A stretch of DNA of 64,000 bases from Bacteroidota bacterium (GCA_018267705.1 JAFDXX010000023.1:62001-126000), one strand, 5' to 3'. Positions 37,514 to 48,312 are shown, numbered from the stretch's first letter. The notes: generated by a model from the sequence alone, not told the origin. A program made the numbers and translations.

Positions 37514-38449
37514 ATGCAAGAACTACCAATTATTTCAAACAATACAATATCAACTAAAATAAAAAAACCCGATTGGCTTAGAGTAAAACTACCTATTGGG
37601 CAAAGCTATAAACATGTTCGCAGTTTAGTTGATACACATAAATTACACACCATTTGCGAAAGTGGCAATTGCCCTAATATGGGCGAGTGTTGGGGAGAAG
37701 GAACTGCAACTTTTATGATTCTTGGAAATATTTGTACACGCAGTTGCGGTTTTTGTGCAGTAGCAACCGGAAGACCTGAGCCTGTTGATTTTGATGAACC
37801 ACAACGCGTAGCAGAAGCTGTTTTTTTAATGAAAGTAAAACATGCTGTTATCACTTCTGTTGATAGAGATGAATTAAAAGATGGGGGTTCTATTATTTGG
37901 AACAATACTATTAAAGCAGTTAAAACATTAAATCCTAATACAACTCTTGAAACTTTAATTCCAGATTTTAGAGGGAATGAAGAACAAATACAACGCATTA
38001 TAGATGCAGCACCCGATGTAGTTAGCCATAATATGGAAACAGTAGAACGCTTAACAAAATTAGTACGCATTCAAGCAAAATATAGAAGAAGCCTCGAGGT
38101 TTTGAACATATTAAAAAAAGGAGGTATGCGTACTAAAACAGGTATTATGTTAGGTTTGGGTGAAACAAAAGAAGAGGTAATACAAAGCATGGAAGATTTA
38201 GTTGCAGTTGGTTGCGATGTGTTAACACTTGGTCAGTATTTACAACCAACAGTTAAACATTTAAAAGTACAACGCTTTGTACATCCCGATGAATTTGCAG
38301 AACTGCGTGAAATTGGCTACCAGATTGGGTTTGATTATGTTGAAAGTGGACCGCTGGTTCGTTCATCTTATCATAGCGAAAAACATGTAATTCCCGGATA
38401 TGGTAAAAATAAATGGATGAGCGAAAAAGAAAATTTGATTAATATATAA
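37514..38449 (+). CDS. lipA: lipoyl synthase
   Basis: A 311-residue radical SAM enzyme that inserts two sulfur atoms into protein-bound octanoyl groups to make lipoate. Both iron-sulfur sites are present: C48, C53 and C59 in [12 protein letters not shown] for the auxiliary cluster, and C74, C78 and C81 in CTRSCGFC for the radical SAM cluster. The C-terminal RSSYHSEK carries the serine ligand of the auxiliary cluster. The length is normal. It is followed by a clear terminator. Confidence 0.97.
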   Translation: MQELPIISNNTISTKIKKPDWLRVKLPIGQSYKHVRSLVDTHKLHTICESGNCPNMGECWGEGTATFMILGNICTRSCGFCAVATGRPEPVDFDEPQRVAEAVFLMKVKHAVITSVDRDELKDGGSIIWNNTIKAVKTLNPNTTLETLIPDFRGNEEQIQRIIDAAPDVVSHNMETVERLTKLVRIQAKYRRSLEVLNILKKGGMRTKTGIMLGLGETKEEVIQSMEDLVAVGCDVLTLGQYLQPTVKHLKVQRFVHPDEFAELREIGYQIGFDYVESGPLVRSSYHSEKHVIPGYGKNKWMSEKENLINI

Positions 38450-38453
38450 ATAT

Positions 38454-38481
38454 AACGCTGGCTAATAAAGCCGGCGTTTTT
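38454..38481 (+). terminator. terminator after lipA
   Basis: AACGCTGGC and GCCGGCGTT pair (one G-T pair) around the loop TAATAAA and are followed by TTTT. It lies 5 bases after the lipA stop codon. Confidence 0.75.
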
Positions 38482-38494
38482 AAATTAACATACA

Positions 38495-39451
38495 ATGAAA
38501 AAGTGTATTTTATTTTTTGTTCTTTTTAATATAACAGTTAACCTTTTTGCACAAGTAAAATGGAAAAATGTAGATTCTTTATTTCAACCTTTACCGCAAG
38601 GGTTTCATGTATATTATACAAATGATAGTTTAGATGGGAAACCAAATATTGCGTATTATGCTGAAGCAGATCTGAAAAATAAAAACCTGATTTTTACAGC
38701 CGATACTGCAAAGGGTAGAAGGTTAACACCAACTCAATATTTTGAAAAAGATAATCAACCTTTATTAGTAATTAATTGCACTTTTTTTGAATTTGTGCAC
38801 AACAGTAATTTAAACTTGGTTATAAAAGATAGTAAAATTTTATCATACAACCATCAAACAATTATTGGTAAAGGAAAAGATACTTTAACATACAAACATG
38901 TATTCTCGAGTACTTTAGGTATTGATAAAAATAGAAATGCCGATGTTGCATGGACTTATACAGACCCATCTTCAAAATATGTTTATGCAACTCAAACAGC
39001 TATTCCTCCAATAAAAGATTCTGTTGAAAAATTTTCATATAAAAAAATAAAATCATATAACTCACTTACTAAATGGAAAATGCAAACTGCTGTTGGTGGC
39101 GGACCGGTTTTATTACAAAATGGTGAAGTAAAAGTTACCAATAATGAAGAATTAAAATTTACAGGAAAAGGTATTAATGATAAACACCCAAGAACTTGTA
39201 TGGGCTATACTAAAGATGATAAACTTATTGTTATGGTAATTGAAGGAAGAAATAAAGGAAAAGCAGAAGGAGCTACACTTACACAACAAGCTCAATTACT
39301 ACAACAATTGGGTTGTGTTGAAGCATTAAATTTAGATGGTGGCGGAAGTAGTTGTATGTTAATTAACGGAAAACAAACTATTAAACCTAGCGATAAAGAA
39401 GGCCAAAGACCTGTACCTGCTGTATTTTTAGTTCAAACAAAAAATGAATAG
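38495..39451 (+). CDS. phosphodiester glycosidase family protein (NAGPA-like)
   Basis: A 318-residue exported protein of the phosphodiester glycosidase family, related to the enzyme that uncovers mannose-6-phosphate in animals; bacterial roles are mostly unknown. Seen: a signal peptide (about 1-20), TAVGGGPVLLQNGEV near 205, HPRTCMGYTKDDKLIVMVIEGR near 240 and the C-terminal family signature EALNLDGGGSSCMLINGK near 277-294. The catalytic region looks complete. It is convergent with the MFS gene and has no obvious partner. Confidence 0.82.
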   Translation: MKKCILFFVLFNITVNLFAQVKWKNVDSLFQPLPQGFHVYYTNDSLDGKPNIAYYAEADLKNKNLIFTADTAKGRRLTPTQYFEKDNQPLLVINCTFFEFVHNSNLNLVIKDSKILSYNHQTIIGKGKDTLTYKHVFSSTLGIDKNRNADVAWTYTDPSSKYVYATQTAIPPIKDSVEKFSYKKIKSYNSLTKWKMQTAVGGGPVLLQNGEVKVTNNEELKFTGKGINDKHPRTCMGYTKDDKLIVMVIEGRNKGKAEGATLTQQAQLLQQLGCVEALNLDGGGSSCMLINGKQTIKPSDKEGQRPVPAVFLVQTKNE

Positions 39452-39483
39452 CAAAAAATATATTATTGTAATTACAAAAAAAT

Positions 39484-40695
39484 CTAATTATCTATTTGCG
39501 GATGTACTAAATTTTTTCTTTTCATTTGTTTTATAACTATAATGGCAATAGTTATAAAAAGCAAACCTGCAAAACTCTCAAATAATAACATTATTTTACT
39601 GTTAAAAGCATCGTGCAGTTTACCTTCAAAAAAAGTCATGTATACAACAGGGATATTTCCGAACGATGATAGTAATGCATATTTTGTTGAAGCAGATTTT
39701 TTACCAATAGCAAACAACAATGTTGCAGAGAATGCTGCATAACATAAACCTACTGCAAAAGCATAAACCAAAACGCCAACAATAAAAACTGTAGGTGTGT
39801 AGTTGCACAGAGCCATTACAATGGTTACTGCAGCACATGATACACAAGCAAAAAAATATCCTGAGAATACATTCCATTTATCACATATCCATCCTCCTAC
39901 AACACTTCCGGCAGCACTTAATAAACCGTTTATAATACCTGTTGTAAAAGCTATCATTGTTACACTTACATGCCAATCGTTTCCAACAGCACTCCACAAA
40001 TTAGCAGCTGCACCTGAACCGGGTGGCATTAAAACAAGACAGATTACAAAAAGTGCAATAGGTATTTTAATCATATCAAGTAAATCTGTACCTACTTGTT
40101 TTAGTTGCTTTAAGAGTTTGATGTTTTTATCAACCAATACATCTTTTATTTTATATAAAGGCCAACAACAAAATAGCATAATGATACTAACAACAATGGC
40201 GGCTACTACAATATTATAATGTGTGGCCAATAATAATCCTATACCTCCGCCAATGCCTGTGCCACCTAAGTTTCCCGCCTGAAACCAACCACCGGCTTTC
40301 CCTTTTTCTTCTTCTTTAATTCTGTGTGCCATTATGCCTCCAATGGGTAGCATAATTAATGTTGCCGCTACTTGTGATAAGAACACTAACAGAAATAATA
40401 AGGTGGTTTGCTTGCTATTATACGGTAATAAACAAAGTGCAATAAGTGTAAGAATAGTTGATATTAAACCAATGAGATACCATTTTTTTAAACTTAATGT
40501 AGTATCTGCAATAGGGCCCCATAAAAAACGCCAAATATTTGCCAATAAACCAAAGGCAATAATGCTTGCAGATAATTCTACAGGAAATCCTTTTTGTGTA
40601 AATAAATATGGTAGTGTTATGCTAACAAAACCTTGACTAATTCCTGTTGGGATTAATAAGAAAAAAAGATAATAAGGCTTACTGTATGCGTTGAT
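39484..40695 (-). CDS. MFS transporter without a standard start codon
   Basis: A 12-helix major facilitator transporter of unknown substrate. The first standard start in frame, TTG at 40545, would begin inside helix 2 and give 353 residues. The same frame stays open upstream to a TAG at 40699-40701 and clearly encodes helix 1 (PYYLFFLLIPTGISQGFV, LPYLFTQKGFPVELSAS). No ATG, GTG or TTG occurs in that stretch; ATC at 40695 is the best placed candidate and would give 403 residues. Either an unusual codon is used, or a mutation or base error removed the start. The gene follows ogt by 42 bases. The loop motif after helix 2 is weak (WGPIADTTLSLKKW). Confidence 0.65.
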   Translation of the reverse strand: MNAYSKPYYLFFLLIPTGISQGFVSITLPYLFTQKGFPVELSASIIAFGLLANIWRFLWGPIADTTLSLKKWYLIGLISTILTLIALCLLPYNSKQTTLLFLLVFLSQVAATLIMLPIGGIMAHRIKEEEKGKAGGWFQAGNLGGTGIGGGIGLLLATHYNIVVAAIVVSIIMLFCCWPLYKIKDVLVDKNIKLLKQLKQVGTDLLDMIKIPIALFVICLVLMPPGSGAAANLWSAVGNDWHVSVTMIAFTTGIINGLLSAAGSVVGGWICDKWNVFSGYFFACVSCAAVTIVMALCNYTPTVFIVGVLVYAFAVGLCYAAFSATLLFAIGKKSASTKYALLSSFGNIPVVYMTFFEGKLHDAFNSKIMLLFESFAGLLFITIAIIVIKQMKRKNLVHPQIDN

Positions 40696-40737
40696 AAACT
40701 AAAATTTATTAGTGAATATTTTTGTTTATAAATGTAA

Positions 40738-41235
40738 TTAAAACAAAGTTTGTACACCGTTTTGTATGCGAAATTCATGTTGCAATAACCACTTTTTACG
40801 CCATAAACCACCTGAATAGCCTGTTAAACTTTTGTCGCTTCCAATTACACGATGACAAGGAACAATGATTGCAATATTGTTTTTACCGTTGGTGGAAGCT
40901 GCTGCCCGTATTACTTTCGGGTCGCCCATTTTTTTTGCTAAATCTAAATAGCTAATTGTTTTTCCAAAAGGAATATTTAATAGTTCGTTCCAAACTTTTT
41001 TTTGAAAATCTGTTCCTTCTTGGTGTACCGGTATGTTGAATATTTTTCTTCTTCCCTGAAAAAATTCTATCAATTGTTCTGTGCATTGGTGGATAATATC
41101 GCTAATACCGGGTTCGCCATGTATTACTTGTTCTTTATTATCTACAAAACTTAATTCCGCAATGTACTGTTCTGTACCGCCTATTTTTAAAAGTCCTACG
41201 GGGCTTTCGTAGTATGTGTAATATAGTTCGTTCAT
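40738..41235 (-). CDS. ogt: methylated-DNA--protein-cysteine methyltransferase
   Basis: A 165-residue suicide repair enzyme that takes the methyl group from O6-methylguanine. It has a short N-terminal domain and the DNA-binding C-terminal domain with the acceptor C127 in IVPCHRVIG, helix-turn-helix residues near RAAASTNGKN and the closing GYSGGLWRKKWLLQHE. It has no Ada regulatory domain. It overlaps an operon with csaA, 4 bases upstream. Confidence 0.94.
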   Translation of the reverse strand: MNELYYTYYESPVGLLKIGGTEQYIAELSFVDNKEQVIHGEPGISDIIHQCTEQLIEFFQGRRKIFNIPVHQEGTDFQKKVWNELLNIPFGKTISYLDLAKKMGDPKVIRAAASTNGKNNIAIIVPCHRVIGSDKSLTGYSGGLWRKKWLLQHEFRIQNGVQTLF

Positions 41236-41239
41236 TTAA

Positions 41240-41572
41240 CTAACCAATGAGTTGCCCATTAATAGTTGGTTTATCGGGCTGCAATAAAATTACGTGGTTA
41301 TTTTCATCGTACACACCTAATACTAAACATTCGCTGAAAAAATTTGCAATTTGTTTTACAGGAAAATTTACAACGGCTACAATTTGTTTCCCTATTAATT
41401 CTTCTTTATTGTAATGATTTGTTATTTGTGCCGATGATTTTTTTCTTCCTAATTTTCCAAAATCTATAGTTAATTGATAGGCAGTTTTTTTGGCGTTTAT
41501 AAAATTATCAGCTTGTAAAATTGTGCCTGTACGTATTTCTATTTTTGAAAAATCTTCCCATGTTATTTGCAT
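41240..41572 (-). CDS. csaA: CsaA family tRNA-binding/chaperone protein
   Basis: A 110-residue OB-fold protein of the CsaA family, like the C-terminal tRNA-binding domain of MetRS. CsaA binds tRNA and has been linked to export chaperoning in Bacillus. Seen: FSKIEIRTGTI at residues 8-18, SSAQITNHY near 46, and the closing NFPVKQIANFFSECLVLG. The length is typical. Its place between the LEA-like lipoprotein and ogt indicates co-transcription. Confidence 0.9.
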   Translation of the reverse strand: MQITWEDFSKIEIRTGTILQADNFINAKKTAYQLTIDFGKLGRKKSSAQITNHYNKEELIGKQIVAVVNFPVKQIANFFSECLVLGVYDENNHVILLQPDKPTINGQLIG

Positions 41573-41591
41573 ACTTAATTAAATTTTAGTA

Positions 41592-42038
41592 TTAAAATAA
41601 ATCAATTTTGTGTCTTGCTTCATAAGTAAAGGGCATTTTAATATAAATACCAGCTTTACCAACTTTTGTTGTTCCTTTTACCGTTACTAATACTTCTTTG
41701 TTAAATAAAACAGTTAGTGTGTTTTTGAAAAGATTTTTCATATCTACGTCAATTGTTGACGGAAGACTAAACTCAGATTTTCTATCAATATGCATAGTAG
41801 TATCCAGCACAAATTTCCCTAAATAATTTTTATCAATATATACATCACAATCAACATGTTTTAAATCTACTCCAAAATTGTTGGGGTTAAAATAAATTAA
41901 ATCCATTGCTAATTGAGTTTTATTAAAACCAATCTGTTTTACACTTAGGTTTTTCATATCTCTATATTCAAAACCTTGAGGTTTTTGGCAGCTCCAAAAT
42001 ATTGAAATGGCTAAAAGGAGGGGAGTAATTTTTTTCAA
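41592..42038 (-). CDS. LEA type 2 family lipoprotein
   Basis: A 148-residue lipoprotein with a short signal and lipobox ending FWSC (cysteine near 16), followed by one LEA14/WHy-type beta-sandwich (VKQIGFNKTQLAMDLIYFNPNN at about 33-53, DVYIDKNYLGKF). Such domains occur in Bacteroidota envelope proteins of unknown role. The start codon is TTG at 42038. It is the first gene of a minus-strand run with csaA, ogt and probably the MFS gene. Confidence 0.75.
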   Translation of the reverse strand: MKKITPLLLAISIFWSCQKPQGFEYRDMKNLSVKQIGFNKTQLAMDLIYFNPNNFGVDLKHVDCDVYIDKNYLGKFVLDTTMHIDRKSEFSLPSTIDVDMKNLFKNTLTVLFNKEVLVTVKGTTKVGKAGIYIKMPFTYEARHKIDLF

Positions 42039-42293
42039 GTTGAAATAATTTGCTGCAAAATATTAAATCATTTTTTTTTCCTTGATTTTTTTTATTTTTA
42101 TGGCTAAAAAATTGAGTATTTACAACCCAACTGATTATATTTTATTTTGCTACTAAATTTGTTAATACTTTTTATTTTTAAAATTATGATTATCAATTAA
42201 TTATAATACAATAGTATTAATTAAATTTAAATTAAAAAATGCAATAATTGTTTGAATAATACTTAATGAAATTACAAATTAATGTAGCTTAGA

Positions 42294-42923
42294 ATGAATG
42301 AAATAATACTTGATAATCAATATTTTGGATGTATTAATTACTATTTAATTTTATTTAAAAATAGATATGCTAAAATTGAGCAATATGATAGATGGCAAAA
42401 AGCTAGTTTTCGTAATCGTTGTGCAGTAGCTACAGCTAATGGGATGCTTTATTTAACCGTTCCGGTTGAAAGTGGAAGAAATCAAAAAACAGTTTTTAAA
42501 GAGGTAAAAATTGATTACTTGCATAATTGGCAACAGCAACATTGGCGTACTTTAATTTCGGCATATAATAAATCTCCTTTTTTTGAATACTACCAATCGG
42601 GTCTTGAAAAGTTACTGCATAAAAAGCATAATTTTTTATTTGATTTAGATGTAGAAATTTTGAATTGGGTTATAAAAACTCTAAAAGTAGAAATCAATAT
42701 TTCGTACACTGAATTGTATGAAAAAAAATATTCAAACGAAATAATTGATTATAGAAATGAATGGTTACCCAAAAATTTTCAACAAAAAAATAATATCATT
42801 CAATATACTCAGGTATTTGAAAAACAAACGGGCTTTATACCTAATTTAAGTATATTGGATTTATTGTTTAATGAAGGGCCCAATACAATAAACATATTCA
42901 AGAAGCAAGTTGAATACTTGTAA
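42294..42923 (+). CDS. WbqC family protein
   Basis: A 209-residue protein of the WbqC-like family, found in O-antigen and other polysaccharide gene clusters and as lone copies in Bacteroidota; its reaction is not established. Seen: NQYFGCINYY near the N terminus, the YDRWQKASFRNRC stretch with the family's conserved aromatic and basic residues (about 35-47), LTVPVESGRNQKT, and HWRTLISAYNKSPFFEYY. No signal peptide, so cytoplasmic. It stands alone upstream of the large PKD protein. Confidence 0.85.
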   Translation: MNEIILDNQYFGCINYYLILFKNRYAKIEQYDRWQKASFRNRCAVATANGMLYLTVPVESGRNQKTVFKEVKIDYLHNWQQQHWRTLISAYNKSPFFEYYQSGLEKLLHKKHNFLFDLDVEILNWVIKTLKVEINISYTELYEKKYSNEIIDYRNEWLPKNFQQKNNIIQYTQVFEKQTGFIPNLSILDLLFNEGPNTINIFKKQVEYL

Positions 42924-43011
42924 CTTCTTTTAGCAAATTTTAAGGCTAAATATTATAATTGTTAAACCTTATCATTTATATTGCGTCTTTTGTATTTCCC
43001 CCTTACAACCA

Positions 43012-46000
43012 ATGAAACGTAGCTGTTTAGTTATTATATTATTATTGATTACATTTTTTGCAAATTCGCAAAATTTTTCAAACAAAGGAACTGATTTTTA
43101 TGTTACTTATCCGGCTCATATTGATGGTAATGGAACTTCAGGGTCTGTTATGGGAATTTATATAACCTCAAATGTTGCTGCAACGGGTACTATTACTGTT
43201 GGAACACAAACTATTAATTTTACTGTTGCAGCTAATACGGTTACGAGGAAATTTATTGGGAACATATCAACAGGAATGAATGCTTCTAGTACAGGAGTTT
43301 ATTTATCACAAGATGATGGTATTACAACAAATGGAGCAATTCATATAGTTTCCGATAATCCGGTTGCGGTATATGCTCATATTATAAAAAGTCAAAGGTC
43401 TGGTGCAACTTTGGTTTTGCCAACTAATGTGTTGGGAAAAGAATATATTGTACCAAGCTATAAAAGCTTGGGCTCTTCAGCGGGTTTTGGTGCTGTTTCG
43501 GTAGTTGCTGTAGAGGCGAATACTCAAATTGAAATAACACCCACAATAAACAGTAAAAATGGTTTAAAAACTGTTGGGAACAAGTATACGATAACATTAC
43601 CGAATGCAGGAGATGCTTATCAATTGCAATTTGTTGCTGGAGGAGATATTTCAGGTACAAGAATTAAATCTGTTAGCAGTTCTACTGGTAGCTGTAAAAA
43701 AATTGCTGTTTTTTCAAGCACAACATGGAGTGGTTTTGGTTGTACATCTATCCGTAGTGGAGATAACTTATATCAACAACTATTCCCTATTACTTCATGG
43801 GGACAAAATTTTGCTACAGCTCCTATAAAAACCCGAATATCTGACATTATTCGAGTATATGTAAATGATCCTACTACTGTTGTTAATAAAATAGAAAATG
43901 GAATTACAACAACACTTACGGGGTTAAATGCAACAGGTAATTATTACGAATTTTCTACAGGAAATCCCACGTATATCCAATCAGATAAACCAATTTCTGT
44001 TGTACAATACATGACCACGATGGCATGTCAAACAGGTCCTTCTATTGGTGATCCTGAAATGATTATTTTAAACCCCATAGAACAAACTATCAATAATATT
44101 ACAGTTTTCTCTGCATATCAATCTTGGGTGCCAACTAATCAAAGTGATATTTCAAATTGCTACTTGAATATTATTATTAAAACGAACGCTACGGCCTCAT
44201 TTAAAATTAATGGGTTAAAGCCGATTGCCTCATTTGCAGTAATACCAGGTACTGCTTATTCTTATTTGCAAGAAGAAGTTACTTATTTAGCAATTACGAA
44301 TCCTGTGCATACCTTAACAGCAGACTCTAGTTTTATTGCTATAGCATATGGCTTAGGTAATGTTGAAAGTTATGGCTACAATGCAGGTACTAGTGTAAAA
44401 GATTTTACAAAAATTGCTACCTTTCAAAATCAATATTCAAGGTTGGATTCTGCAGTTGCATGTATTAATTCTCCTTTTCAATTTTCGGTGCCTATATCGT
44501 TTCAACCAACTACTATTAAATGGGATTTTTCTGCTGCTCCCAATATAACGCCTTCGGCAACAGTTGGCCCAATTTCAAATCCAACGTACGATTCATTAAG
44601 TAATTTATCAGGCTCAACACTTTATTATTACAGTACAGGTAATTCTTATACTTTTTTAAACGCTAACACTGCCTCTCAACGAGACACTATTAAAGTTTAT
44701 ACTACTTCTGCAACAGTAGATGGTTGCGGAAGTACAGATCAAACTTATTCGATTCCTGTTACAGTATCGGGCCTGCCCATTGCCAATTATGCTCTTCCAT
44801 CTGTAATTTGTATTTCAGATTCTATTCAGTTTAAAGATGCATCCTCTAATTTAGGAACTTCTGCTGTTATAACCGGATTATGGACTTGGGGAGATGGTTC
44901 TACAGATAGCTTGTTAAATCCTAAGCATAAATTTCTTCTTCCAAACACTTATAATGTACGATATAGACCCATTACCAATTACGGATGTATTGGAGATACT
45001 ACCATTCCGCTAACTATTGATGCTACTGCTATTGCCAAGTTTGGGTATAGTGATAGTTGTATTGGAAAAACAATAACTTTTACTGATTCATCAACAATTG
45101 CTTCTGGCACTATTGCAAAATGGTATTGGGATTATGGAGATGGAACAAAAGACACACTAACTACCAATACCAACAGAACTAAAGTTTATATTTCAACAGG
45201 CACATACAATGTTACTTTAATAGTTGAAAATGCAACAGGTTGTAAAAGTAATCCATATACAATACCCATAACCATTAGGCCTGCACCTGTTGTAAATTTT
45301 GGATTACCTATTGCAGTTTGTTTACCCATTGGTGCTGCACAATTTACAGATTCGTCAACTATTGCCGATGGCACTGCCGCTACTTTTAAATACAAATGGA
45401 ATTTTGGAGATGGTGGTATTGACAGTATAAAGAATCCGATACATAATTACACATCAACAGGTTCGTATAATGTAGATTTAATGGTAAAATCTCAATACGG
45501 ATGTACGAAAGATACTATTAAACAATTGGTTAATATTTATGCCCAACCCAAAGTTGGTTTTACAGTTAGTGCACAAGTGTGTTTAAGAGATACAACTATT
45601 GTTCTGTCTACACAGTTTTCAGAAACGGGGCCATCGGGTGCTGTTCTATCTCCGGTAAAATATTTCTGGAATTTTGGTGATGGAAATACCGATACGGCTG
45701 CTTATCCTAAACATTGTTATGCTGCAAAAGGTGTTAATACTATTAAGTATTGGGCTATTTCTAATGTAGGCTGTATGAGTGATACGGCTACACAAACAAC
45801 TATTGTTAATCCATTACCAATACCTAATTTCATTACATCGGCAGTTAATAATTATTGCGAAAACAAACCTATAACTTTTACAGATAAAGCAACCGATCTC
45901 TCTATTACAACAGGGGTTTCTATTAATAATTGGTATTGGGATATGGGTAATGGAACAACGCTTACACCAACAGGAGGTTTCAATACAAATTTCAATCAAT

Positions 46001-48222
46001 ATTATAATGCTTACGGAGTGTACAATGTAAGAATGGCGGTGCAAAACAGTATTGGTTGTAAGAGCGATACACTTACACAGGCCGTTACTGTAAATCCGCA
46101 ACCACACGTTGGTTTTATTATACCTGATGTATGCTTAGCAGATGCTTCGGCTATTTTTACAGATACTTCAATCATTGCAAATGGTAATACAATTGTTTCG
46201 CATTTATGGAATTTTAATGCAGGTGTTCCGGCAATAAGTCCGGGACCAACTCTAACCACACCAACGGCTCAAAATGGTTCTGCACATTATAATATAGTGG
46301 GTAATTATATTGTTTCATTAAAGCTTACTTCAAACAACGGTTGCGATACTACATTAGCACAACCATTTACTGTAAATGGTTCTATACCTAATGCTCAGTT
46401 TACACTTATTAAACCAAATAATTTATGCAGTAATGATTCTGTAAGGATAATAGATGCTTCAACGGTTGATTTTGGTTCAGTAACTAAGAATGAAATTTTT
46501 TGGGACTTAATTAATGCACCTGCTGCCGATAGTGTTGATAATAATCCATCACCACAAACAAGTAAACAATATGCACATTTATATCCTAATTTTTCAACAC
46601 CGGCCACACAAACTTATTCTGTAAAAATGATTGCACATTCGGGTAATTCATCTGTTTGTAGAAGTTCAATTACAAAAATTATTACACTCAATCAAAGCCC
46701 CAAAGTTCAGTTCACAACAATTCCCGGTATTTGTAACGATACAACGGCAAGATTAATTATGCAAGCATCAGAAGTTGGTGGTGTACCCGGCTCATATGCT
46801 TTTTCAGGCACAGGCGTAAGCAGTAATGGTACTTATACACCGCAATCTGTTGCAGCAGGAACATATCCTATAAAATATGTTTATACCTCACCAATTGGGT
46901 GTGCCGATTCTGCAATAAAAAATATTACTGTTTGGCCTTCACCGGTTGCTAAATGGGGAGTAAGTTCTCCTTTGTGTGAAAAAAACGCCATAGCTTTTAC
47001 AGATTCGTCTATTGCAAATTATAGTAATATCATAAATCGCTATTGGAATTTTGGAGATAATAATACTGCCATTTATTCAAACACAACTGCCTTTAATTAT
47101 ACGTATGCAAATGCTGCATCTTATACAGCAAGTTTACGAGTTGTAACAGATAGTGGTTGTAGAAGTAGTTATAATACTCAAGTATTAAACGTAAATTATT
47201 TACCTGTGGTGAACTTTGGTTTACCAAGTATTTGCTTACCAGATGGAAGGGGAACGTTTACTGATTCAACTATCATTGGTGATGGTACACAAGCTTTATT
47301 TAGTTATTTGTGGAATTTTGGTGACGTGAATGATGCAACTCCTTCAACTTTAAAGAACCCAACACATAAATATAGTGCCTTAGGCCCTTATGCCGTAAAG
47401 CTAAAAATTACTAGCAGTGCAGGTTGTATAGATTCGGTTACTAAACAATTAACTACCGTTTACCCACAACCTAAAGCATCGTTTACGGCAACACCTGATA
47501 CAATTTGTTATGGAAGCATCATTCAATTTACAGATAATAGTAATGGTATAACAAGTGCTGCACAAAAATGGTATTGGGATTTATCGGGAGGAACAACTTC
47601 AAACCTACAAACACCAACTAAAAAATTTGTAGATACCGGTTCTTTTAATATTAGTTTATACATTTATAATGCTCAGAATTGTGTGAGTGATACTGCAGTT
47701 AACCAAGTAGTTGTTTATCCTTATCCTGTTTTAAATATTGGACCAAGTTTATTTGTACTGCAAGGCGGAACCATTACAATTAAACCGCCATACATATATG
47801 GTCATCATTTGCAATATGCATGGACTCCAACCAGTTTCTTAGATAGTCCAACTGTTGCTAATCCGCATGCAACACCAACAGATGATATTACGTATAAACT
47901 CACATTAACTGGAGATGGAGGTTGTTCTGTAAATGATAATGTATTTATTAAAGTATTAAAAGCACCTACGGTTCCTAATGCATTTTCTCCTAACGGAGAT
48001 GGGATTAATGATACTTGGATAATTAAATATTTAGAAAGTTATCCTGGTGCAACGGTTGATGTATATGATAGATATGGGCAAGCCGTATTTCATGCAAATG
48101 GCAGTGTGCAGTGGGATGGTACTTTTAACGGGAAACCATTGCCGATAGGAACTTATTATTATATTGTTGATCCTAAAAACGGGAGGGCAAAAATATCGGG
48201 GTCCGTAACAATTATTAGATAA
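43012..48222 (+). CDS. giant IgGFc-binding/PKD repeat protein with type B T9SS signal
   Basis: A 1736-residue secreted surface protein. Order: signal peptide (1-20), an IgGFc-binding-protein-like domain (about 22-460), about ten PKD-type beta domains (about 590-1590, many with WxFGDG cores), and a C-terminal gliding-motility-associated domain (about 1655-1736, VPNAFSPNGDGINDTW to the end) that routes it through type IX secretion. Such proteins serve adhesion or surface movement. The following gene encodes PorP/SprF, the usual partner of type B signals. The IgGFc domain is known from animal mucus proteins and many Bacteroidota; immunoglobulin binding cannot be assumed. Confidence 0.9.
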   Translation: MKRSCLVIILLLITFFANSQNFSNKGTDFYVTYPAHIDGNGTSGSVMGIYITSNVAATGTITVGTQTINFTVAANTVTRKFIGNISTGMNASSTGVYLSQDDGITTNGAIHIVSDNPVAVYAHIIKSQRSGATLVLPTNVLGKEYIVPSYKSLGSSAGFGAVSVVAVEANTQIEITPTINSKNGLKTVGNKYTITLPNAGDAYQLQFVAGGDISGTRIKSVSSSTGSCKKIAVFSSTTWSGFGCTSIRSGDNLYQQLFPITSWGQNFATAPIKTRISDIIRVYVNDPTTVVNKIENGITTTLTGLNATGNYYEFSTGNPTYIQSDKPISVVQYMTTMACQTGPSIGDPEMIILNPIEQTINNITVFSAYQSWVPTNQSDISNCYLNIIIKTNATASFKINGLKPIASFAVIPGTAYSYLQEEVTYLAITNPVHTLTADSSFIAIAYGLGNVESYGYNAGTSVKDFTKIATFQNQYSRLDSAVACINSPFQFSVPISFQPTTIKWDFSAAPNITPSATVGPISNPTYDSLSNLSGSTLYYYSTGNSYTFLNANTASQRDTIKVYTTSATVDGCGSTDQTYSIPVTVSGLPIANYALPSVICISDSIQFKDASSNLGTSAVITGLWTWGDGSTDSLLNPKHKFLLPNTYNVRYRPITNYGCIGDTTIPLTIDATAIAKFGYSDSCIGKTITFTDSSTIASGTIAKWYWDYGDGTKDTLTTNTNRTKVYISTGTYNVTLIVENATGCKSNPYTIPITIRPAPVVNFGLPIAVCLPIGAAQFTDSSTIADGTAATFKYKWNFGDGGIDSIKNPIHNYTSTGSYNVDLMVKSQYGCTKDTIKQLVNIYAQPKVGFTVSAQVCLRDTTIVLSTQFSETGPSGAVLSPVKYFWNFGDGNTDTAAYPKHCYAAKGVNTIKYWAISNVGCMSDTATQTTIVNPLPIPNFITSAVNNYCENKPITFTDKATDLSITTGVSINNWYWDMGNGTTLTPTGGFNTNFNQYYNAYGVYNVRMAVQNSIGCKSDTLTQAVTVNPQPHVGFIIPDVCLADASAIFTDTSIIANGNTIVSHLWNFNAGVPAISPGPTLTTPTAQNGSAHYNIVGNYIVSLKLTSNNGCDTTLAQPFTVNGSIPNAQFTLIKPNNLCSNDSVRIIDASTVDFGSVTKNEIFWDLINAPAADSVDNNPSPQTSKQYAHLYPNFSTPATQTYSVKMIAHSGNSSVCRSSITKIITLNQSPKVQFTTIPGICNDTTARLIMQASEVGGVPGSYAFSGTGVSSNGTYTPQSVAAGTYPIKYVYTSPIGCADSAIKNITVWPSPVAKWGVSSPLCEKNAIAFTDSSIANYSNIINRYWNFGDNNTAIYSNTTAFNYTYANAASYTASLRVVTDSGCRSSYNTQVLNVNYLPVVNFGLPSICLPDGRGTFTDSTIIGDGTQALFSYLWNFGDVNDATPSTLKNPTHKYSALGPYAVKLKITSSAGCIDSVTKQLTTVYPQPKASFTATPDTICYGSIIQFTDNSNGITSAAQKWYWDLSGGTTSNLQTPTKKFVDTGSFNISLYIYNAQNCVSDTAVNQVVVYPYPVLNIGPSLFVLQGGTITIKPPYIYGHHLQYAWTPTSFLDSPTVANPHATPTDDITYKLTLTGDGGCSVNDNVFIKVLKAPTVPNAFSPNGDGINDTWIIKYLESYPGATVDVYDRYGQAVFHANGSVQWDGTFNGKPLPIGTYYYIVDPKNGRAKISGSVTIIR

Positions 48223-48312
48223 AACAATATATATGTATTATAATTAATTTGTAAAATATTAGCTTATTATGAAAAATTTTGTAACAGGTTTTAAATTATC
48301 TTCACTTTTTAA

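Noticed and set aside
42039..42293. The 255-base AT-rich gap before the WbqC gene
   Set aside because: No gene, hairpin, repeat or good promoter match could be supported there.
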